Shown: one piece after another, positions 42,054 through 50,037 of the stretch | How the letters are laid out: every line of letters starts with the position of its first letter | Numbering within the stretch: position 1 is the stretch's first letter | NCBI RefSeq assembly: GCF_031583145.1 | Contig: NZ_CP134050.1 | Span: 597,501 to 661,500 of the forward strand | Source of the DNA: Brevibacillus brevis | GTDB lineage: Bacteria > Bacillota > Bacilli > Brevibacillales > Brevibacillaceae | Reading direction: 5' to 3' | DNA length: 64,000 nucleotides | The notes under the pieces: generated by a model | Told to the model about the DNA's origin: nothing | What the model saw: only the letters and a program-made list of their open reading frames with translations | Database searches by the model: none | Program-made: the position numbers and the translations under genes

Positions 42054-42899
42054 ATGCAAAGAACAGTGAGGATTGTCATCCTTCTTATGCTTACTGCTTT
42101 GGTTGGAGGGGGTGTTTACTTCGGATATACAGAGTATGAAAAACGACAAAATGCATTGGTTCCGGTATTGACTGTCTCACAAGAGATTCCTCCCCGCACC
42201 ATGATTACCCAAAAGATGTTTGACGATGGGGTGATCAAGGTGAGTATGCACCCAGCGAAGATTGTTCCGCCAAATGTGTTCCGAAAACCGGAAGACGTCC
42301 TGAACAAGTTTACAGCCACCAACTATACGGTGCCTCCGAACAGCTATTTGTACGTCGGCAAGGTATTGACGGCGGAGGAAATGAAAGATGGCGCGGCAAT
42401 GCTCCTCAACGAAGGGGAGAAGATGATTGCGATCAACACCAATTTGCGCTCTTCCTTAGCGGCCCAGATTACGGAAGGGAGTTACATCGACCTGTGGCTG
42501 TCAGCGGTGGCCAAAGAGGATAAAAAGCCAGTGATTGGCCCGTTCCTGGACAAAGTGAGGGTGATCGGGACATATGCAACCAGTTCTCAAAAGTCACGGC
42601 CAACGACAGATACCGTTACCAAAAACAGCAGCGATGAGCAGCAGCCGGTGACCATCGGGGCAAATGTCGTGCCACAAACGATACTTCTCGCGGTCAATAA
42701 TGAGCAGATCGCTTTGATCCAACTGGCTGAAAAACTCGGAACCATTCAAGTAGTGGGAGTGAGTTACAAGGACTATGGCAAAACAACTTCAGCTACGGAT
42801 AACGGGCTTTGGTCAGTCAAGAGGATGCGGGAATGGATGACGGCAGAATTGAGTAAAACATTTCAAGTTCTCGAATCTACAAAGGGGGATGCCCAATGA
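42054..42899 (+). CDS. cpaB: CpaB/RcpC-like pilus assembly protein
   Basis: 281 residues. An N-terminal membrane helix (IVILLMLTALVGGGVYFGY) precedes an SAF domain (TVSQEIPPRTMITQKMFDDG). An RcpC/CpaB domain follows (MIAINTNLRSSLAAQITEGSYIDLWL). First gene of the Tad locus. In Gram-positive Tad systems CpaB acts at the membrane/wall side of the pilus machine. Its stop overlaps the next gene's ATG by 4 bases. Confidence 0.85.
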   Translation: MQRTVRIVILLMLTALVGGGVYFGYTEYEKRQNALVPVLTVSQEIPPRTMITQKMFDDGVIKVSMHPAKIVPPNVFRKPEDVLNKFTATNYTVPPNSYLYVGKVLTAEEMKDGAAMLLNEGEKMIAINTNLRSSLAAQITEGSYIDLWLSAVAKEDKKPVIGPFLDKVRVIGTYATSSQKSRPTTDTVTKNSSDEQQPVTIGANVVPQTILLAVNNEQIALIQLAEKLGTIQVVGVSYKDYGKTTSATDNGLWSVKRMREWMTAELSKTFQVLESTKGDAQ

Positions 42900-44095
42900 T
42901 TATAAACGCAAGCAGCTATGAGCAGATTACGAAGCTCGCGCGTTCTTCTGGAATCGTGTGCGAAGAACGGTATGATCTTGGAGATGCACAATCACCTGTC
43001 ATTTTGTCAGATACAACCGACCCGACCGGTGAAGTGGCGAATACGTTGGCGAGCCAGGGGGTTCCTGTTCTTTATTTGGCGTACGATCCTCCCGTCAATT
43101 TGTCTCCCTCTATCTCCATTATGAAGGGGGAGGAAGTAAGGTGGGAGCAAATTGACGCCTGGATTCAGTCCTCCCTGCAAAGGCAAGAGCAAAAACAGCA
43201 CATTGCCCATTTGAACGTGAAACGAACGATTGGGTTTTTTGGAATCCAACCGGGGGTAGGGGCTGGTTCGATTGCCCGGGCCTTGTCTTTTTATTCGGCC
43301 ATGAATGGGAAGAAAACGCTGTACATCGACATGGACATCCGATTTCCCAAGGCTCCGTATCTGATCGGGTATAAAGATTCGCGATACACGTTGGAAGGAC
43401 TGCTCGAAGCCCTACAAAGCAAAGAGCGGCCCAATATGGAACCTTACTTTTTGCATAAGTCCAAGATGGGGCAAGTCTCCAAACAACTGGCGGAACACTT
43501 CAAGAAGCTGCCGGATTTGTTGTACGTGCTGTCTCCGTCGGCAGACCTTGGGTTCGAGTATTTTCCAACCTTGGGGACGGACCTCAACGAGATTACCGAC
43601 TACATGAAAAAAATCGTGGAAGGTGCCAAACCATTCTTTGAAAACATCATTTTTTCCATGGGAAGCGACCCGGATGAGCCGTTACACTTGGCTATACTCA
43701 GGGCTTGCGATCAACGTGTCTTTGTAACAGATACCAGTCCATCTACAGTTCGGCTGTTTCCACAACGAATCAAACTGCTGGAGAACACCGGTGTTCCAAC
43801 GGACGGTGCCCAGGTGATTCTCAACAAGCTTCCTGAAAAGATGGACATTGACGTATTCGAGGAGTTCCTGCAGCGCAGCGTCACCTATACTGTTCCGTAT
43901 GATCCGCAGATGATTACCGAGGTTCACAAATTAAACTTGCTTGGTGGAAAGTCGTTTGAGTCAGCCATCGGTGAAATCGCTGAAGGGTTATTGGGGCTAG
44001 AGAAGGAAACGAAAAGACGGGAAGCCGGTTCAAAAAAGACAGGGCGTGTCAGCCTTCTTTCACAATTTTCCCTGTTTCGAGAAAAAACCGTGTGA
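42896..44095 (+). CDS. CpaE/TadZ-like protein with dead P-loop (copy C)
   Basis: 399 residues. The central MinD-like domain begins RTIGFFGIQPGVGAGSIARA near 105 and continues KKTLYIDMDIRFPKAPYLIG. The Walker A lysine is missing (GVGAGS instead of GxGKT), so ATP hydrolysis is doubtful. Position between CpaB and CpaF is that of TadZ/CpaE, the localisation factor. Loss of the Walker lysine is known in some TadZ proteins. Confidence 0.8.
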   Translation: MIINASSYEQITKLARSSGIVCEERYDLGDAQSPVILSDTTDPTGEVANTLASQGVPVLYLAYDPPVNLSPSISIMKGEEVRWEQIDAWIQSSLQRQEQKQHIAHLNVKRTIGFFGIQPGVGAGSIARALSFYSAMNGKKTLYIDMDIRFPKAPYLIGYKDSRYTLEGLLEALQSKERPNMEPYFLHKSKMGQVSKQLAEHFKKLPDLLYVLSPSADLGFEYFPTLGTDLNEITDYMKKIVEGAKPFFENIIFSMGSDPDEPLHLAILRACDQRVFVTDTSPSTVRLFPQRIKLLENTGVPTDGAQVILNKLPEKMDIDVFEEFLQRSVTYTVPYDPQMITEVHKLNLLGGKSFESAIGEIAEGLLGLEKETKRREAGSKKTGRVSLLSQFSLFREKTV

Positions 44096-44107
44096 GGAGG
44101 GTCAGCG

Positions 44108-45499
44108 ATGCAAAATGAAAAAATCCTGTTAAATAGAGGACGTGTAAACCTGCAACAACTGCAAAGCCAGCAGGCAGCTACGAAGTCTTCTCGGCCAGAC
44201 GAAGAACAAAGTGTGGAACACACCAGTTCCGACTACGAATTGGTGCGAAATGAAGTGCGAAACTTTCTCATGAACGAACATAACAAACTTGTCCAGGATG
44301 CGCTGTTCAATAAAAAACGAAAGCCGGAGGTAGAGCGGACTATCCGCAACTACCTGCAGATCGAACGAAAGTTTGTGGCTGGCATGAGCATCGATGATGT
44401 CGTTCTCCGAATTTGGAAAGACATTTTTTCATTGGGGCCGCTGGATGATGCGTTGGAGGACAACTCCATCACGGAGATCATGATTAACGGGTACGATCAG
44501 CCGTGGGTAAAGCAAAACGGAAAAGACCGCCCAGCAGGGGATCTGATTCAATTTGACAATCAGAAGCACCTGGAGACCATCATTGTCACCAAAATCCTGA
44601 ATTCATGCGGGAAGTCGGTATCGGATAAGAATCCGATTGTGGATGCGCGGATCGGTGAATGCCGAGTAAATGTGGTATGGCAACCCATCAGTCAAATGAA
44701 AGGGCCCATCTTGACCATCCGAAAGTTTCCTCCGATCACGTTGACGGAAACGGAATTTTTGGAAAAAGGAACAGCGTCGCCCGAGATGTTTGAGTTTATC
44801 AAACTAATTGTTCAAGGGGGCTGCTCCATTTGCATGGGCGGGAGTACCGGGTCCGGAAAAACCACAACCTTTAAGCTGATGGCAGGCTTCATCAAAAAAG
44901 GCGAACGAGTCGTTGTCATTGAAGACACCGCCGAAATGCGATTGGAAAAGTTGTATCCCTATGAGGAAGGCTATCACTTTATTTCGGAAGAGTGTCGGAT
45001 CATGGAAGATGAGTCGTTGGACATTGTGATCCAAAAGTTGGTCGTTACCAGTTTGCGTCAGACACCAAAGCGGTTGATCATCGGGGAGATTCGCAAAGAG
45101 AAGGATCTCTTGGCGGCGATTGAGGCTGCCTTGATTGGGCACCCGTTGTGGTTTACCATGCATGGCCTCAGTGCTTCAGAATTGGCAGAACGGATTAGTA
45201 TGCTTTTGGCACGGTTTATGACCAAACAGGACGCCAATCGGCTGTTATCCAAGTCGCTTAACATTATCATGATGCAGAAGCATTTTGCTGAAGATGACCG
45301 CCGCCGCGTGTTTGAAATCGTGGAGATTGTTGGCGTTGACAAAGACGGAGAATTGATCCTCAACCCGATCTTCGAGTATGACTGGGATCATAAAAAGTTT
45401 GTTCGCAGCAACCCCATTTCTGAACGTCTGGTCAAAATGTTCCAACATGCAGAAATTCCAAGAACGAGATACGAAAAGTATCTCCAACCCGCTGGATGA
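44108..45499 (+). CDS. cpaF: CpaF/TadA-type secretion ATPase
   Basis: 463 residues. The N-terminal helical region leads to ITEIMINGYDQPWVKQNG, the usual CpaF entry. The VirB11/PilT-type ATPase has Walker A MGGSTGSGKTTT near 241-252, an Asp box VVIEDTAEMRL, Walker B-like KRLIIGEIRKEKDLLAAIEAALIGHP, and the His-box TMHGLSASELAERI. It powers pilus assembly and perhaps retraction. ATG preceded by GGAGGGTCAGCG. Confidence 0.93.
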   Translation: MQNEKILLNRGRVNLQQLQSQQAATKSSRPDEEQSVEHTSSDYELVRNEVRNFLMNEHNKLVQDALFNKKRKPEVERTIRNYLQIERKFVAGMSIDDVVLRIWKDIFSLGPLDDALEDNSITEIMINGYDQPWVKQNGKDRPAGDLIQFDNQKHLETIIVTKILNSCGKSVSDKNPIVDARIGECRVNVVWQPISQMKGPILTIRKFPPITLTETEFLEKGTASPEMFEFIKLIVQGGCSICMGGSTGSGKTTTFKLMAGFIKKGERVVVIEDTAEMRLEKLYPYEEGYHFISEECRIMEDESLDIVIQKLVVTSLRQTPKRLIIGEIRKEKDLLAAIEAALIGHPLWFTMHGLSASELAERISMLLARFMTKQDANRLLSKSLNIIMMQKHFAEDDRRRVFEIVEIVGVDKDGELILNPIFEYDWDHKKFVRSNPISERLVKMFQHAEIPRTRYEKYLQPAG

Positions 45500-45509
45500 G
45501 GTGGCAACG

Positions 45510-46367
45510 ATGAGCATGGCGATTTTGTTAGCTGTAGGAGCCACGTTATTTTGCTTCCTTCTCTTGCTATGGTTTGAGTCCGGGAAAAGAGAGACGATCA
45601 AGTGGATTGAACTGCACAAGCCAGCAAAAAGAGAGCGCAATAGTTTTTTTGCCGAGGGAGAAAGGCTGGGGGTTTCGGTTCAGAAACAAGTCATATGGTG
45701 GGGACTTGCTTTCGGAATCGGAGTTGGCTTGTCTTTTCTTTTTCTCAACCCATTTATTCCAATACTCGTTTTGGTCGCCAATTACTTCTCAATCAAGATG
45801 TTTTACTTAAATAAAGAACGCCATATTCGGGATCTGGCGAAAGAGCAGTTGGGACCGGCGCTTCAAAATTTGGGCGCCGCTTTTCGCATTCAAAAAAACT
45901 GGAAACGTGCGTTGGAGACCACGATTCCGAGCCTGGACGAGCCGTTGAAAAGCGAGTTCATGCGTGTGTACCAGCTCCACAGCAGTGATGTTTTGATTGG
46001 GGAAGCCCTACAGGAGATGATGGAACGGCTCAAAGTACCCGAAATGAACTTGTTTGTGAAGATGGCCGAGATCAGTCAATCGGTTGGCGACAGCGCAGCC
46101 GAAGGCGTATTGGTTGCGGGTGCCTTCTTTCAAACCAAGCGATTGGCAAGAATGGAGCTGGCCAATGCCATGCTAAGTGCTGTTCGAGAGAATCGTTGGC
46201 TGTCCTATTTGTTCATTGCTGCAGTGGCATTTTTCCGGTTCTTTCAGCCAGAAATATTTGCAGTGTACACAAAAAGTTTGGTTGGACAGTGTCTGTTGAC
46301 TGTGTATCTGGGGATTGCTCTTTTTGTCCCCATCGTGAGTTATTTCATCATCCGAAAAGAGGTGTGA
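45510..46367 (+). CDS. tadB: TadB-like platform membrane protein
   Basis: 285 residues from the ATG at 45510 (site GAGGTGGCAACG). Spans are predicted at the N-terminus (AILLAVGATLFCFLLLLWF), near 70-110 and at the C-terminus, and a T2SS-F domain lies between. It begins 11 bases after cpaF. TadB and TadC form the inner platform that CpaF acts on. Confidence 0.82.
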   Translation: MSMAILLAVGATLFCFLLLLWFESGKRETIKWIELHKPAKRERNSFFAEGERLGVSVQKQVIWWGLAFGIGVGLSFLFLNPFIPILVLVANYFSIKMFYLNKERHIRDLAKEQLGPALQNLGAAFRIQKNWKRALETTIPSLDEPLKSEFMRVYQLHSSDVLIGEALQEMMERLKVPEMNLFVKMAEISQSVGDSAAEGVLVAGAFFQTKRLARMELANAMLSAVRENRWLSYLFIAAVAFFRFFQPEIFAVYTKSLVGQCLLTVYLGIALFVPIVSYFIIRKEV

Positions 46368-46370
46368 TCG

Positions 46371-47243
46371 TTGATCTTTCTTGTGTTTGGGGGAGGGCTG
46401 TTGGCCTTCCTCCTTTTTCTCATCCTGTTTTACCTGTTTCAACCTTCGTCAACCTATCGGGCATCGATCCTTTTGGAGGAAGTCAAACCCGATCAAACAT
46501 GGCACCGGTCATTCGAGTTTCTTTTTCCTCTGACCAACAAGTACTTGCGGCGAACCAGAGCTGCGATTGAGCAAGAACTACTGGATGCTGATTCGAGGAA
46601 GACACCTGAGCAGATTGTCGTTGAACAATTTGTGTACATGGTCGGTGTGTTGTTGCTGTTTCTTATTGTTCACTTGTTCGTGAAATCTTGGTTCATACTC
46701 GTTCTGGGTATCCTTTTAGCCGTATACTTTTTCTTCGAGCCGAGGAGAGAGCTAAAAAACAAAGCGAAGAAATTGCGGGAAGAGATACGGAAGGAAACGC
46801 CCAACTTTGCATTGACGGTAAGACTGTTGCTCAAGGGGCAGAAAACCCCAGCAGATGCGCTGCGAATTGCTTGCGAACACGGAACAGGTAGTGGGCTGAG
46901 AGCGTATGCGGAAGTACTCAAACAAGACTTGGAGTTTCTGTCACCGCAGGAGGCAGTTCAAAAATTTGCCAGAAGTACAAAGGTGCCGGAATTGATTGAA
47001 TTCAGTACAGCTCTTTCTCAATACATGACAGTAGGGCCCGGTAAAGATGGTCAGGAAATCTTGGGGCAAATGGAATCGACGTTTCGGGAGTTGGACAAAA
47101 AAATCATGGAGCGCGAAAAGCAAGTACGTCCTGCCAAGGTCAAGGCGATGAATATGATCATTGCCTTGGACGGTATCCTGTTTATTGCCACCCTGATGGC
47201 GTTGTATTTGGTGAGTATGCTGTCCAAAGGGCCGGCCTTTTAA
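46371..47243 (+). CDS. tadC: TadC-like platform membrane protein
   Basis: 290 residues from a TTG three bases after tadB. The N-terminal helix (FLVFGGGLLAFLLFLILFYLF) is followed by a central pair near 85-120 and a C-terminal helix (MIIALDGILFIATLMALYLVS). The T2SS-F-type domain includes ETPNFALTVRLLLKGQKTPADALR. Second half of the TadB/TadC pair. Confidence 0.82.
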   Translation: MIFLVFGGGLLAFLLFLILFYLFQPSSTYRASILLEEVKPDQTWHRSFEFLFPLTNKYLRRTRAAIEQELLDADSRKTPEQIVVEQFVYMVGVLLLFLIVHLFVKSWFILVLGILLAVYFFFEPRRELKNKAKKLREEIRKETPNFALTVRLLLKGQKTPADALRIACEHGTGSGLRAYAEVLKQDLEFLSPQEAVQKFARSTKVPELIEFSTALSQYMTVGPGKDGQEILGQMESTFRELDKKIMEREKQVRPAKVKAMNMIIALDGILFIATLMALYLVSMLSKGPAF

Positions 47244-47331
47244 GGGGGGCGAGCAGTTTGAGAGATCCCCCTATGGAGTAGATGCAATCTCTAAGAAATC
47301 AAGCCAAAAAAATATGTAGGAGAGGATTACG

Positions 47332-47550
47332 ATGTGGAAAAAAATGATTCAAAAAGGAAAAGTCCTGTTTAAACCGCTCCGCAACGATCGTGGTACGGTG
47401 CTGATGGAAAAGAAAATTCTGTTGGTCGTCATTGTCGTAGGTGTTTTTGGATTCAGTTCCCTTGGCTATACGTTCTTAAAAGACTATTGGAGCCAAACAT
47501 CCGACAACATCAAAAACAACAGCCAAATCAACGAAGAAGTAAGCTGGTAA
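47332..47550 (+). CDS. Flp-type pilin 1
   Basis: 72 residues. A basic leader (MWKKMIQKGKVLFKPLRNDRG) is followed by TVLMEKK and a hydrophobic helix (ILLVVIVVGVFGFSSLGYTF), with a short hydrophilic tail. The cut site after Gly with Glu at +5 (G^TVLME) is the type IV prepilin signature. It is followed at once by a terminator, so it is likely the most abundant product and major pilin. Confidence 0.8.
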   Translation: MWKKMIQKGKVLFKPLRNDRGTVLMEKKILLVVIVVGVFGFSSLGYTFLKDYWSQTSDNIKNNSQINEEVSW

Positions 47551-47581
47551 AAGGAGGCCGGGCAGAAATGCCCGGTTTTTC
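47551..47581 (+). terminator. Attenuator/terminator between the two pilin genes
   Basis: Perfect stem CCGGGCA/TGCCCGG (47558-47564 and 47569-47575) with GAAA loop and TTTTT. An AAGGAGG motif (47551-47557) abuts the stem, and an ATG lies within its right arm, so a leader peptide could be read through it. It would lower expression of all genes downstream relative to pilin 1. Confidence 0.8.
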
Positions 47582-47617
47582 TATTTATGAAATCAATTCC
47601 GAAAGGAGAGGGAGCGA

Positions 47618-47824
47618 ATGCGAAGGTTTCTCCGCCAGTGGTGCCTTGATGAATCGGGTACGGTCTTGATGGAAAAGAAAGTGATTTTGGTGGTCTCTGC
47701 AGTGATGATCTTTGGTTTGGCCTCCATGGCCTTACCTTGGATCAACTCGTATTTTTCCGACTATACCACCAGTGTACGACATGCCGGGAAAGTACATGAA
47801 TTTCGGAGCGTGATCCTCCAATGA
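47618..47824 (+). CDS. Flp-type pilin 2
   Basis: 68 residues with the same prepilin signature as pilin 1: leader MRRFLRQWCLDESG, then TVLMEKK and a hydrophobic helix (VILVVSAVMIFGLASMALPW). ATG preceded by GGAGAGGGAGCG. Likely a minor pilin by its place behind the terminator. Its stop overlaps the next start. Confidence 0.78.
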   Translation: MRRFLRQWCLDESGTVLMEKKVILVVSAVMIFGLASMALPWINSYFSDYTTSVRHAGKVHEFRSVILQ

Positions 47825-48222
47825 AAAAACTACGAAATCAAAATGGGTTTATCAGTATTGAGTATTTGATCATCTTCTCCCTGATTTTTCCGTTCTTCAT
47901 CCTTATGGGTGATTTTGTTCAATGGGGAGGAAAATGGCTCAATGCTCAGGTTTGTATCAATGACACGGCTCAAAAGATGGGGGAGCATGGCGGGCTGTTG
48001 GATGGTACTATCCCCTATTTGCAACAGCGGTTTGCTGATGCCGGACTGGACCCTGCTGAATGGGATTTGACAGTTACAGCTGGTCCGTTAGCAAAAGGGG
48101 AGGAAGGCGTGATTGCCGTTTCGTCCACCTACACATTTCAGTCTTTGAAGATCATCGGAATCACGGCTCAAGTTCCCTTACGGGCATCTGCCACGTTTAC
48201 ATCACAAGTCTGGATGAGGTGA
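47821..48222 (+). CDS. tadE: TadE-like pseudopilin
   Basis: 133 residues. Prepilin-like start NQNG^FISIEYLIIFSLIFPF with Glu at +5, one hydrophobic helix, then a soluble domain with repeated Gly and Val-rich strands. TadE-type minor pseudopilin processed by the adjacent prepilin peptidase. It overlaps pilin 2 by 4 bases. Confidence 0.78.
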   Translation: MKKLRNQNGFISIEYLIIFSLIFPFFILMGDFVQWGGKWLNAQVCINDTAQKMGEHGGLLDGTIPYLQQRFADAGLDPAEWDLTVTAGPLAKGEEGVIAVSSTYTFQSLKIIGITAQVPLRASATFTSQVWMR

Positions 48223-48226
48223 GGAC

Positions 48227-48631
48227 GTGATACTCATGGGGTTCTCTCTCATTGTTCTGTTGATCGCCACTTTCACGGATTGGAAATGGCGGATCATCCC
48301 GGATTGGTTGACGTATCCGTCTATGGTGGTTTCGCTCCTGTTCCATTACTTTCATGACCAATTGGGGCATTCCGTATTTGGTGGTCTTTTTGTGTTATCC
48401 ATGCTGCTGGGACTTTCATTTTTCGTACAAGACGGTATTGGGGGAGGGGACATGAAACTCCTTACCTTCTTGGGATTTGCACTTGGGTTCCCGCTCGTAA
48501 ATGGGGTGATATTATTGTCTTTTTTGTCGGGGCTCGTTTTTTCTAAAGTGATGAATCAAGTTCATGTACCGTTTGCACCGTTTATCACGTTTTCATTCAT
48601 GATCCTGCTGCCGACGATTTCGGTGGGGTAA
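48227..48631 (+). CDS. Prepilin peptidase (A24, TadV/CpaA-like)
   Basis: 134 residues with four or so membrane helices. The two catalytic aspartates of A24 peptidases are visible: TDWKWRIIPDWLTYP near 17 and GGGDMKLLTF near 81. Short TadV/CpaA type without the N-methylase domain. Start GTG 48227 (GAGGTGAGGAC upstream) or ATG 48236. It cleaves the leaders of the pilins encoded just before. Confidence 0.9.
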   Translation: MILMGFSLIVLLIATFTDWKWRIIPDWLTYPSMVVSLLFHYFHDQLGHSVFGGLFVLSMLLGLSFFVQDGIGGGDMKLLTFLGFALGFPLVNGVILLSFLSGLVFSKVMNQVHVPFAPFITFSFMILLPTISVG

Positions 48632-48647
48632 TAAGGAGGAGGTGTCG

Positions 48648-49466
48648 ATGGATCTGCCGGTAATCCAGCACGCCAAAGAAATATGCGAACAAGAATTACG
48701 AAAAGCGTTGGCAGCGGGAAAGCAGGGAGGGATTGAGATTTTTTACCAACCATTTGTTCACGTTGGGACAGGTCAGGTTATTGGAGCGGAAGCTCTCACA
48801 CGATGGGTACACCCATTGTTAGGGGAGATTTCGCCACGAATTTTTGTTCCCCTAGCTGAATCGAATGGTCTGGTTGCCGAATTGGACCGATTCGTATTAA
48901 CAGTTGCTTGCAGACAGGCGAAGAGGTGGCTAAATACTTATGGGCCAATACGAATCGCTATCAACATTTCCCCGCTTTCCTTCCAACATGCCGACTTTGT
49001 TGCGGTTATCTTGAATGTTTTGCAAGAAACTCGGTTGCCCCCAGAGTGTTTGGAGATTGAACTGACGGAGAACATTGCGCTTCGACAAGAACATACCCTT
49101 TCGACATTCGCCAGGTTGAAAGGGATTGGAATAAAGATCGCAATTGACGATTTTGGTACAGGATACTCTTCGCTAAATTACCTGCGCATGTTTCCAGTTG
49201 ACACATTGAAAATCGACCAAGTATTTGTGCAAGATGTGGAAAACAGCCAGCAGGAAGTTCCGATTACTTCAGCCATCATTCGTCTCGCTCACGAATTGAA
49301 TCTGCAGCTTGTAGCCGAGGGAGTTGAATCGGAAGAACAGAAGAATTATCTCATGCAGAAAGATTGTTTTGTCATGCAGGGCTTTTTGTTCAGTAAACCG
49401 CTGCCTGCCGATCAGTTTGAACAATTCTTACAAGCCGATGTGCATTCTGGATTAAGGAGGTGTTGA
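48648..49466 (+). CDS. EAL-domain c-di-GMP phosphodiesterase
   Basis: 272 residues from the ATG at 48648 (AAGGAGGAGGTGTCG upstream). It consists of the EAL domain alone: GAEALTRW near 47, LTENIAL near 133, IDDFGTGYSSL near 167, KIDQVFV, and AEGVESEEQ near 222. All main metal and substrate residues seem present, so active hydrolysis of cyclic di-GMP to pGpG is likely. No sensor or membrane part. It directly follows the prepilin peptidase, which suggests control of the pilus or adhesins by c-di-GMP. Confidence 0.9.
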   Translation: MDLPVIQHAKEICEQELRKALAAGKQGGIEIFYQPFVHVGTGQVIGAEALTRWVHPLLGEISPRIFVPLAESNGLVAELDRFVLTVACRQAKRWLNTYGPIRIAINISPLSFQHADFVAVILNVLQETRLPPECLEIELTENIALRQEHTLSTFARLKGIGIKIAIDDFGTGYSSLNYLRMFPVDTLKIDQVFVQDVENSQQEVPITSAIIRLAHELNLQLVAEGVESEEQKNYLMQKDCFVMQGFLFSKPLPADQFEQFLQADVHSGLRRC

Positions 49467-49468
49467 CG

Positions 49469-49732
49469 ATGACAGAAAACCAGTTGCTAGACAAATTGAT
49501 GAACGGAGTTTCCGAAAAATATGGCCTAACTCCCCAAGAATCAAAAGTGCTGGCCATGCTGCTGCAAGGATACTCCATCCCGCAAGTTGCGGTTCATTTG
49601 GAGGTTTCTCCTTATACAGCGGAAAAACACAGCCAAACCGTGCTGAGAAAGCTAAACATTATGTACAAGCGAGAATTACCATATTGGCTTTTAAAAGAAG
49701 TGGAGGCATCTAAAGGAAGGGTGATTATATGA
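49469..49732 (+). CDS. LuxR-type HTH protein without sensor domain
   Basis: 87 residues from the ATG at 49469 (AAGGAGGTGTTGACG upstream). GLTPQESKVLAMLLQGYSIPQVAVHLEVSPYTAEKHSQTVLRKLNI is a GerE/LuxR helix-turn-helix. There is no receiver or ligand domain. It lies between the EAL gene and the winged-helix gene. A regulator of the pilus or tubZ unit is inferred. Confidence 0.85.
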   Translation: MTENQLLDKLMNGVSEKYGLTPQESKVLAMLLQGYSIPQVAVHLEVSPYTAEKHSQTVLRKLNIMYKRELPYWLLKEVEASKGRVII

Positions 49733-50037
49733 CCCGATTGTACGATTCGAGGCACTATGCCTTGTTTTCTAACCGACTGACTGAACCCATGAAAGAAGTT
49801 CTGTGTATCATCGGAGAGAGTGGAGAGATCAATAAACAATCGATCATTGACACGAGCAGATACAGCAAAACAGTCGTCCATGCTTGTGTTGAAGCGTTGT
49901 ATTTTTCAGGACTTCTCAAGTTGAGGACACCAAGACGAGAAACGCTCTACTCACTCTCCGAGGAAGGACAAGCGTTTGTAGATTATTTGTTGCTGACTTC
50001 AAACGAGGGGGGATACTATGAGCCTGATGAACAGTAA
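49729..50037 (+). CDS. Small winged-helix protein, TubR candidate
   Basis: 102 residues; ATG overlaps the previous stop. Winged-helix pattern: PMKEVLCIIGESGEINKQSIIDTS, recognition helix YSKTVVHACVEALYFSGLLKL, and a wing RTPRRETLYSLSEEG. Size, fold and position directly in front of a TubZ-like gene (20-base overlap) match TubR, the ArsR-like DNA-binding partner in type III (TubZRC) partition. Sequence alone cannot show that it binds the repeats nearby. Confidence 0.65.
   Translation: MTRLYDSRHYALFSNRLTEPMKEVLCIIGESGEINKQSIIDTSRYSKTVVHACVEALYFSGLLKLRTPRRETLYSLSEEGQAFVDYLLLTSNEGGYYEPDEQ

Noticed and set aside
42026-42120. Leader ORF starting at ATG 42026 before cpaB
   Set aside because: It has the better ribosome site but runs out of frame through cpaB with a peptide of no coding character. 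Kept only as a possible attenuation signal.
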